Source of the DNA: an uncultured Acinetobacter sp.
GTDB lineage: Bacteria > Pseudomonadota > Gammaproteobacteria > Pseudomonadales > Moraxellaceae
DNA: 5,140 bases
NCBI GenBank assembly: GCA_900766635.1
Contig: CAAFWA010000154.1
Span: forward strand, 1-5,140
Reading direction: 5' to 3'
In this document: positions 1-5,140 of the stretch, one piece after another
Numbering within the stretch: the stretch's first letter is position 1
How the letters are laid out: every line of letters begins with the position of its first letter
Program-made: the position numbers and the translations under genes
Notes under the pieces: model-generated
Database searches by the model: none
Told to the model about the DNA's origin: nothing
What the model saw: only the letters and a program-made list of their open reading frames with translations

Positions 1-260
1 CTGATGTGATTTTGATGGATGAACCCTGTTCAGCACTTGACCCAATTGCAACGGCAAAAGTTGAAGAGTTAATCTCTGAATTATCCAATCAATATACCAT
101 TGCCATTGTGACGCACTCCATGCAACAAGCAGCGCGTGTGTCTGATCGTACTGCATATTTCCATTTGGGTGATTTAATTGAAGTCAATGCCACGGAAAAA
201 GTCTTTACCCAACCTGATCATCAGTTGACTGAAGCCTACATTACCGGTCGCTTTGGTTAA
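1..260 (+). CDS. pstB: Phosphate ABC transporter ATP-binding protein PstB, C-terminal part (5' end outside window)
   Basis: This is the last 85 codons of the ATPase that energises the PstSCAB high-affinity phosphate importer; it acts on the cytoplasmic face of the inner membrane. The reading frame is open from base 3, so the GTG at position 6 is an internal valine and not a start. Visible motifs are the Walker B/D-loop segment [13 protein letters not shown], with the catalytic Glu after the Asp, then the H-loop histidine in [14 protein letters not shown], and the family-typical ending [10 protein letters not shown]. The [11 protein letters not shown] wording and the YITGRFG terminus are characteristic of PstB rather than of other ABC ATPases. 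Walker A and the ABC signature lie upstream of the window. An intrinsic terminator follows 18 bp after the stop, and no phoU follows, so pstB appears to be the last gene of its unit here. Confidence 0.93.
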   Translation, partial: DVILMDEPCSALDPIATAKVEELISELSNQYTIAIVTHSMQQAARVSDRTAYFHLGDLIEVNATEKVFTQPDHQLTEAYITGRFG

Positions 261-277
261 TCTATGCGATATAAAAC

Positions 278-298
278 AGAGCCTACGGGCTCTTTTTT
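278..298 (+). terminator. Rho-independent terminator of the pst unit
   Basis: A 6-bp stem AGAGCC/GGCTCT (278-283 with 288-293) closes a TACG tetraloop flanked by C and G, which is the very stable cUNCGg loop class in RNA. A run of T follows to 298. A short A-tract at 273-276 precedes it, so the element may also work weakly in reverse. It lies 18 bp after the pstB stop codon. Confidence 0.88.
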
Positions 299-329
299 AT
301 TTGTAAATAAAGATTGAATTTTAACGTGT

Positions 330-359
330 TTGACCTCATGTTGGTGAGGAACATAAAAA
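330..359 (+). promoter_or_regulatory. Weak candidate promoter before sohB
   Basis: TTGACC (330-335) matches five of six bases of the -35 consensus. TAAAAA (354-359) is a four-of-six -10 match after an 18-bp spacer. The predicted transcription start, near 366, would fall inside the presumed ribosome binding site, which argues against this exact placement. sohB is preceded by a terminator, so some promoter is expected between 299 and 373. Confidence 0.22.
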
Positions 360-364
360 TATAC

Positions 365-369
365 GAGAG
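365..369 (+). promoter_or_regulatory. Ribosome binding site that sets the sohB start
   Basis: A purine run GAGAG lies 4 bp before the ATG at 374. This supports that ATG over the in-frame TTG at 314 and the ATG at 338. The 20 extra residues added by the TTG start do not resemble a SohB N-terminus. Confidence 0.55.
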
Positions 370-373
370 AGTT

Positions 374-1336
374 ATGCTATTTCACGCCCCAAAACTTCCT
401 GCTGAGATTTCAATTCGTCATCTCAATGCCCGTGTCAATGAACAGCGCAAAAAAGTCGCACAGATGACAGCATCGAAGTTGGAATTGTTACAGTTAAGTC
501 AGCAACTCTCTAAAGAAGCGCGTGTACGTAAAAAAAATAACCAAAAAGTCTATGTGTTAGATTTTAAAGGCGATACCGCTGCCTCTGCGGTGGAGCATTT
601 ACGTGAAGAAATCACCTTAATTTTAGCCACTGCTGACGCTGGGCGTGACCGTGTGGTATTACGTTTAGAAAGCCCAGGCGGTATGGTACATGGTTATGGT
701 TTAGCAGCAGCACAATTGGTGCGCTTACGTGAAGCAGGCTTTCATTTAACCATTTGTGTGGATAAAGTAGCCGCAAGTGGCGGTTATATGATGGCTTGTA
801 TTGCCAATCAAATTATCTCGGCACCATTTGCGGTGGTGGGATCGATTGGTGTAGTAGCACAAGTACCCAACTTTAATCGTTTACTCAAAGAACATCATAT
901 TGATTTTGAGCTTTATACCGCAGGCGAATATAAACGTACTGTGACGATGTTTGGTGAGAATACCGAAGAGGGTAAAGCCAAATTTGAGCAAGAATTACAA
1001 CAAACCCATGCTTTATTTAAGCATTTTGTTGAAAAATATCGTCAGCAAATCAATGTACAGCAAGTGGCGACAGGTGAGCATTGGTACGGTCAAGATGCTT
1101 TAGATTTAAACTTAGTCGATGAACTTAAAACTTCTGATGAATATTTGCTCAGCTTATTAGCAGAGCATGATGTTTACAGTATTGAAACACGTAAAAAACC
1201 AACTTTAGGCGATAAACTGGGCCTACAAGCTGCACAGATTGTAGATCGTATGGTGCCCTCTGTGGTGAATAAAGTGGTGGAGAGCTTAACCAAAGCCAAT
1301 AGTCGTTTGGTACAGCTACGTGATCCGCAACTTTAA
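374..1336 (+). CDS. sohB: SohB-type S49 family peptidase
   Basis: This 320-residue protein belongs to the S49 (SppA/SohB) serine-lysine protease family. In E. coli, sohB was found as a multicopy suppressor of degP loss, and its natural substrates are poorly known. The core is very SohB-like: VYVLDFKGD (about 59-67), RLESPGGMVHGYG (97-109, oxyanion-hole glycines), VDKVAASGGYMMAC (129-142) with the likely nucleophile Ser135, PFAVVGSIGVVAQ (151-163), and TAGEYKRT (182-189) with the likely general base Lys187. The 52-residue Ser-Lys spacing equals that of the bacillar SppA dyad (S147/K199). Residues 17-56 are charged and probably helical. E. coli SohB is somewhat longer (about 349 residues) and starts with a membrane anchor. 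Here no hydrophobic N-terminal segment is present in any in-frame extension, so the protein may be cytoplasmic or peripheral. The gene is monocistronic by appearance, with terminators on both sides. Confidence 0.93.
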   Translation: MLFHAPKLPAEISIRHLNARVNEQRKKVAQMTASKLELLQLSQQLSKEARVRKKNNQKVYVLDFKGDTAASAVEHLREEITLILATADAGRDRVVLRLESPGGMVHGYGLAAAQLVRLREAGFHLTICVDKVAASGGYMMACIANQIISAPFAVVGSIGVVAQVPNFNRLLKEHHIDFELYTAGEYKRTVTMFGENTEEGKAKFEQELQQTHALFKHFVEKYRQQINVQQVATGEHWYGQDALDLNLVDELKTSDEYLLSLLAEHDVYSIETRKKPTLGDKLGLQAAQIVDRMVPSVVNKVVESLTKANSRLVQLRDPQL

Positions 1337-1349
1337 GGGAAACCTCGAA

Positions 1350-1386
1350 GCATAAAAAAACCAGCCAAGTGCTGGTTTTTTTATGC
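1350..1386 (+). terminator. Rho-independent terminator of sohB, 16-bp perfect palindrome
   Basis: The arms at 1350-1365 and 1371-1386 are perfect reverse complements, around a CAAGT loop. The GC core is CCAGC/GCTGG, flanked by seven A on the left and seven T on the right. The A-tract/T-tract symmetry means it could terminate in both directions, although the neighbouring genes on both sides run on the plus strand. It starts 13 bp after the sohB stop. Confidence 0.93.
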
Positions 1387-1412
1387 AAAGCATTGTTGAT
1401 TTTTTATGCTTT
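1377..1412 (+). repeat. Direct and inverted repeat next to the sohB terminator
   Basis: The 10-mer TTTTTTATGC occurs at 1377-1386 (right arm of the terminator) and again at 1400-1409. In addition AAAGCAT (1387-1393) and ATGCTTT (1406-1412) form a 7-bp inverted repeat with a 12-base loop. The second copy could pair with the terminator's left arm (GCATAAAAAA at 1350-1359), but it would lose the GC core, so the ordinary hairpin should win. This may be only degenerate duplication of AT-rich sequence. Confidence 0.4.
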
Positions 1413-1421
1413 TGCTAAGTT
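1393..1421 (+). promoter_or_regulatory. Candidate promoter of the Bap-like gene
   Basis: TTGTTG (1393-1398) and TAAGTT (1416-1421) are separated by 17 bp, and TG at 1413-1414 gives an extended -10 (TGC-TAAGTT). The hexamers are mediocre (the -10 matches three of six), but the position directly after the sohB terminator is right. The predicted transcription start is near 1428, leaving a leader of about 35 bases. Confidence 0.35.
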
Positions 1422-1429
1422 AAAGCCTT

Positions 1430-1442
1430 TCGCATGATGCGA
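1430..1442. promoter_or_regulatory. 13-bp dyad, possible operator or leader hairpin
   Basis: TCGCAT-G-ATGCGA is a perfect 6+1+6 palindrome. It sits just after the predicted transcription start and 11 bp before the Shine-Dalgarno sequence of the Bap-like gene. It could be a binding site for a dimeric regulator or, in RNA, a small hairpin (TCGC/GCGA stem with a five-base loop). No matching regulator motif is recognised. Confidence 0.35.
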
Positions 1443-1453
1443 CCTTTGCTTTT

Positions 1454-1458
1454 GAGGA
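1454..1458 (+). promoter_or_regulatory. Ribosome binding site of the Bap-like gene
   Basis: GAGGA lies 4 bp before the ATG at 1463. It is a strong Shine-Dalgarno match and supports this start codon. Confidence 0.8.
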
Positions 1459-1462
1459 ACTT

Positions 1463-3574
1463 ATGACGATTATCGTCGTTTTAAATAAAGAAAATTTAGC
1501 CACTTTACTCAATACTGATGATTCATTTGTGGCACTTCGCCAAGCTTCTATTATTCAAATTAATCATAGTCAACAAGATATTGCTAGTGTAGTCCGTTCG
1601 GGTAGTCAATTGATTATTCGCTTAAATAATGGTGAAAAAATTACCCTAGAGGGATTTTTTCAAAAAGATGGCACAACCGTGCATGAATTGGTGCTGCCTG
1701 ATGCATCAGGACAATTACAGCAAATGGAATTTGATGCCAAAGGTAAAGTCATTGATTACAACCCACTGACCAGCTTAAATGAACTTGCCACAAGCCAAAC
1801 AATGATGGTAGAGCCTGTGATTTTACAAGCCGATGCTCCTGTCGAAAAAGCAGCATGGTACCAACAAGCATGGGTTAAACCGGCCTTAATTGCCCTTGGT
1901 ATTGAGGCCGTTTACTTAACAGCATTTGATAATGATGAAAAAGAGAGCGCCCCTCAAGATCGTACACCGCCTGCTACACCAACCGCCAGTTTAAATGCTG
2001 AGGGCAAAATCATCACGGGTAAAACTGAAGCCAAAGCCAAAGTCTATGTTCAAGATGTACAAGGTCATATTATCGGTGAAGCGGTCGCTGATGCGAATGG
2101 TCAATATACAGTTGAACTCAAACGTGAAGTGATTAACGGTGAGCGTGTTGGGGTATATGCTAAAGATGCAGCAGGGAATGCATCCACTATGCTTGCTGTG
2201 ACAGGCACTAAAGATACCATTGCCCCTGATGCGCCAGCAGCACAATTCAATGACGCAGGCAGCATTGTATCGGGTCGTGCCGAAGCAGGCAGTAAAGTGA
2301 GCCTGTATAGTGCCGATGGTAAGACTTTATTGGCAGGCCCAGTAACAGCAGCTTCGGATGGCTCATTTGCACTCACTGTAAATCCTGCTTTAGCGCCAAA
2401 TGCTCAAGCACAAGTGATTGCACAAGACACAGCGGGTAATTCATCCGTGCCAACGCAAGTCGTGGTGGGTCAAGACACGCTCGCACCTCATACACCTCAA
2501 ATACAAGTGAATAGTACAGGTAGCCAAGTTAAAGGTTATACTGAAGCCAATAGCACGATTGAAATTCAAAATCCGCAAGGTCAGATCATTGCAACAGCGA
2601 CTGCTGATGCAGAGGGATATTTTGAGTTCAATTTAAATCCTGCTGTAACAGCCAATAGCCAAATTACGCTTGTTGTGAAAGATGCAGCAGGGAACAGTTC
2701 AAAGGCGATCGTACTAAAACCTGAGTTGGATACATTGCCACCTGATGCTGTGAATGCAAGTGTAAATGCAGAGGGTACAGTTGTAACAGGCACTGCAGAG
2801 CCAAATGCGCAGATTAAAATTAGCATGATCAGTAATGGCCAAAGCGTGACCATTGGCTTAGGTCAAGCCGATGCTGAGGGTAAATTTTCAATTGCCTTGC
2901 AACAAAGCTTAATCAATAACGCCACCGCGAATGTCTATGCACTCGACAAAGCAGGGAACTCATCTACAGCAGTTGCGGTGATTGGCAACAAAGATACACT
3001 TGCACCGAACAAAATTAATTTAAGCAACCTTGTGCTACGTGATGATATGGGTGAAGACACAGGAATTATCCAACAAAATGGGCAAACAGATGATGCACGA
3101 CCAAGCTTTGAGGGACGTGGTGAGGCAAATGCCACTTTAACCATTTACGATCAGGGCATTGCACTGACTACTGTAAAAGTCAAAGCAGATGGCACATGGA
3201 CCTATACGCCTGATACTGATTTAGCCCTAGGTACACATCAGTTTAGCTTTACCCAAATGGACAAAAGTGGCAATACCAGTGCCATGAGTGATGTTTTTAA
3301 ACTCACAGTCATTGCAGCACCCTTGGAGATTGAACAAAGCGACATCGATACCGTCAATTTAGCATTCGATACCGATGTTAGCAGTGCAAGCTTTTACAGC
3401 ACGCAAACCTTGGTTTTACCACAAGATGAGGCAGAAACCGTTGAACCTATTTTAGCTGCTTTATTCGGTGAAGCCGAGGAAATGAGTAAAAGCGATACTC
3501 TCCATCAACCTATCGTCATAATGAACGAATGGCAAAGCGATGACAGCTTATTACACATTCAAAGTTATATTTAA
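1463..3574 (+). CDS. Bap-like Ig-repeat surface protein (short BLP type, BapA-prefix N-terminus)
   Basis: This 703-residue protein resembles the biofilm-associated (Bap/BLP) proteins of Acinetobacter. Visible regions are: residues 1-125, a beta-rich BapA-prefix-like domain (for example SGSQLIIRLNNGEKITLEGFF); residues 137-155, a hydrophobic stretch in which PALIALGIEAVYL is prominent; an acidic linker; five Ig-like modules (166-617); and an acidic C-terminal tail (618-703). Modules open with DT.AP.. or a variant and end with a [KQLM]D..GN.S signature. There is no N-terminal Sec signal, no cysteine and no glycine-rich RTX nonapeptide. In this family, lack of a Sec signal usually goes with type I secretion, but no exporter gene is in the window, so secretion is inferred. 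Bap-like proteins act in adhesion and biofilm; for this small version the role is an inference. It may correspond to the protein called BLP2, which I could not verify. It ends 6 bp before a terminator shared with purB. Confidence 0.78.
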   Translation: MTIIVVLNKENLATLLNTDDSFVALRQASIIQINHSQQDIASVVRSGSQLIIRLNNGEKITLEGFFQKDGTTVHELVLPDASGQLQQMEFDAKGKVIDYNPLTSLNELATSQTMMVEPVILQADAPVEKAAWYQQAWVKPALIALGIEAVYLTAFDNDEKESAPQDRTPPATPTASLNAEGKIITGKTEAKAKVYVQDVQGHIIGEAVADANGQYTVELKREVINGERVGVYAKDAAGNASTMLAVTGTKDTIAPDAPAAQFNDAGSIVSGRAEAGSKVSLYSADGKTLLAGPVTAASDGSFALTVNPALAPNAQAQVIAQDTAGNSSVPTQVVVGQDTLAPHTPQIQVNSTGSQVKGYTEANSTIEIQNPQGQIIATATADAEGYFEFNLNPAVTANSQITLVVKDAAGNSSKAIVLKPELDTLPPDAVNASVNAEGTVVTGTAEPNAQIKISMISNGQSVTIGLGQADAEGKFSIALQQSLINNATANVYALDKAGNSSTAVAVIGNKDTLAPNKINLSNLVLRDDMGEDTGIIQQNGQTDDARPSFEGRGEANATLTIYDQGIALTTVKVKADGTWTYTPDTDLALGTHQFSFTQMDKSGNTSAMSDVFKLTVIAAPLEIEQSDIDTVNLAFDTDVSSASFYSTQTLVLPQDEAETVEPILAALFGEAEEMSKSDTLHQPIVIMNEWQSDDSLLHIQSYI
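1958..3313 (+). repeat. Five tandem Ig-like modules inside the Bap-like gene
   Basis: Module boundaries by the DT.AP-type opening are 1958-2212, 2213-2473, 2474-2728, 2729-2992 and 2993-3313, that is 85, 87, 85, 88 and about 107 codons. Each ends with a conserved loop: KDAAGNAS (residues 234-241), QDTAGNSS (321-328), KDAAGNSS (406-413), LDKAGNSS (494-501) and MDKSGNTS (599-606). The first four look like the Big_6-type bacterial Ig domain with a V.G.AE and DA.G.F pattern. The fifth has an insertion and a TDDARPSFEGRGEANATLTIYD segment, a different Ig subtype. At DNA level the modules are diverged. The longest exact match noticed is AAAGATGCAGCAGGGAA at 2162-2178 and 2678-2694, so recent amplification is unlikely. 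Confidence 0.88.
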
Positions 3575-3580
3575 AAAATA

Positions 3581-3610
3581 AAAAAAGCGGCGTTTCAACG
3601 CCGCTTTTTT
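3581..3610. terminator. Bidirectional terminator between the Bap-like gene and purB
   Basis: The arms AAAAAAGCGGCGT and ACGCCGCTTTTTT (3581-3593 with 3598-3610) are perfect reverse complements around a TTCA loop. There is a T-tract on the right for the plus strand and an A-tract on the left, which reads as a T-tract on the minus strand. It lies 6 bp after the plus-strand stop and 13 bp after the minus-strand purB stop, so it can serve both convergent genes. Confidence 0.93.
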
Positions 3611-3623
3611 CTATGCGAACAGC

Positions 3624-5023
<1,400 letters not shown>

Positions 5024-5058
5024 AAACTTTGGAATGAAACGTAAAAAATAAAAAAACA

Positions 5059-5126
5059 TCAAGTCGCTGTCTGATATTGCAGCCGAGCGAGGTCTTGAAT
5101 ATCGCGTACAAGCTTGCGCTTGCCAA
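5059..5126 (-). CDS. hflD: Probable 3' end of hflD (high-frequency lysogenization protein homologue)
   Basis: A minus-strand frame reads GKRKLVRDIQDLARLQYQTAT and stops with TGA at 5059-5061, 46 bp before the purB ATG. The basic, amphipathic C-terminal helix suits an HflD ending. The mnmA-hflD-purB order is conserved in E. coli and many gammaproteobacteria, so the assignment rests mainly on synteny. Only 21 full codons remain, because the contig ends in adapter sequence at 5127. HflD is a membrane-associated cytoplasmic protein that in E. coli interacts with phage lambda CII; its housekeeping role is unclear. Confidence 0.6.
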
Positions 5127-5140
5127 AGATCGGAAGAGCA
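5127..5140 (+). other. Illumina TruSeq adapter remnant (artefact)
   Basis: The final 14 bases AGATCGGAAGAGCA match exactly the start of the Illumina TruSeq Read 1 adapter. The 13-base core is common to both adapters, and the last A points to the Read 1 version. The match lies flush with the end of the sequence, as expected for untrimmed read-through. These bases should not be interpreted biologically. Confidence 0.92.

Noticed and set aside
314..373. TTG start for sohB giving a 340-residue protein
   Set aside because: The extra 20 residues have no SohB-like or membrane-segment character, and the ATG at 374 has a purine-rich site at the right distance.
1149..1388. Minus-strand open frame over the end of sohB and its terminator
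   Set aside because: It overlaps a well-supported gene, runs through the terminator hairpin, and its protein has no recognisable motif.
1905..1965. Signal peptide or mobile-element boundary near the hydrophobic segment
   Set aside because: The hydrophobic stretch lies about 137 residues into the protein, so it is not a Sec signal, and no terminal inverted repeats or target duplications are seen.
1958..2992. Recent tandem duplication or CRISPR-like repeat
   Set aside because: The periodicity is at protein level (85-88 residue Ig modules); DNA copies are diverged and there are no short spaced repeats.
1991..3144. Four minus-strand open frames inside the Bap-like gene
   Set aside because: They arise from the repetitive Ala/Thr/Asp-rich codons read in reverse; none has a ribosome binding site or family features.
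5034..5064. Minus-strand promoter before purB (TTGATG, 17-bp spacer, TTTCAT)
   Set aside because: The -10 lacks the essential A at its second position, the spacer is a homopolymer-like T-tract, and purB is expected to be read through from hflD.

Overview
The window looks like chromosomal DNA of an Acinetobacter-type gammaproteobacterium. It is AT-rich. It carries a compact Bap-like immunoglobulin-repeat protein of the kind known in that genus, a SohB-family protease, and an hflD-purB pair in the order conserved across gammaproteobacteria. The genus is inferred from family recognition, not from a database search. The window appears to be the end of a short-read contig, because the last 14 bases match the start of the Illumina TruSeq Read 1 adapter.

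Layout, left to right: the 3' end of pstB (phosphate ABC transporter ATPase, plus strand) with a terminator carrying a UACG tetraloop; sohB (plus strand, start best placed at 374) with a 16-bp perfect-palindrome terminator; a short intergenic region (about 76 bp) with a candidate promoter and a 13-bp dyad; a 703-residue Bap/BLP-type protein (plus strand) with five Ig-like modules; a bidirectional terminator; purB (adenylosuccinate lyase, minus strand); the last 21 codons of a gene that is probably hflD (minus strand); and the adapter remnant.

The plus-strand genes pstB, sohB and the Bap-like gene are each followed by their own intrinsic terminator, so they look like separate transcription units. 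purB is probably co-transcribed with hflD from outside the window and converges on the Bap-like gene at the shared terminator (3581-3610). There is no functional link between the metabolic genes and the surface protein beyond proximity.

Most of the window is ordinary core genome. The least explained element is the Bap-like protein. It is small for its class and has no visible Sec signal, cysteine, RTX repeat or LapG-type cleavage motif in its N-terminal region. It ends in a strongly acidic tail of unknown role. I found no mobile element, CRISPR array, tRNA, rRNA or clear riboswitch. No gap between genes exceeds 300 bases.
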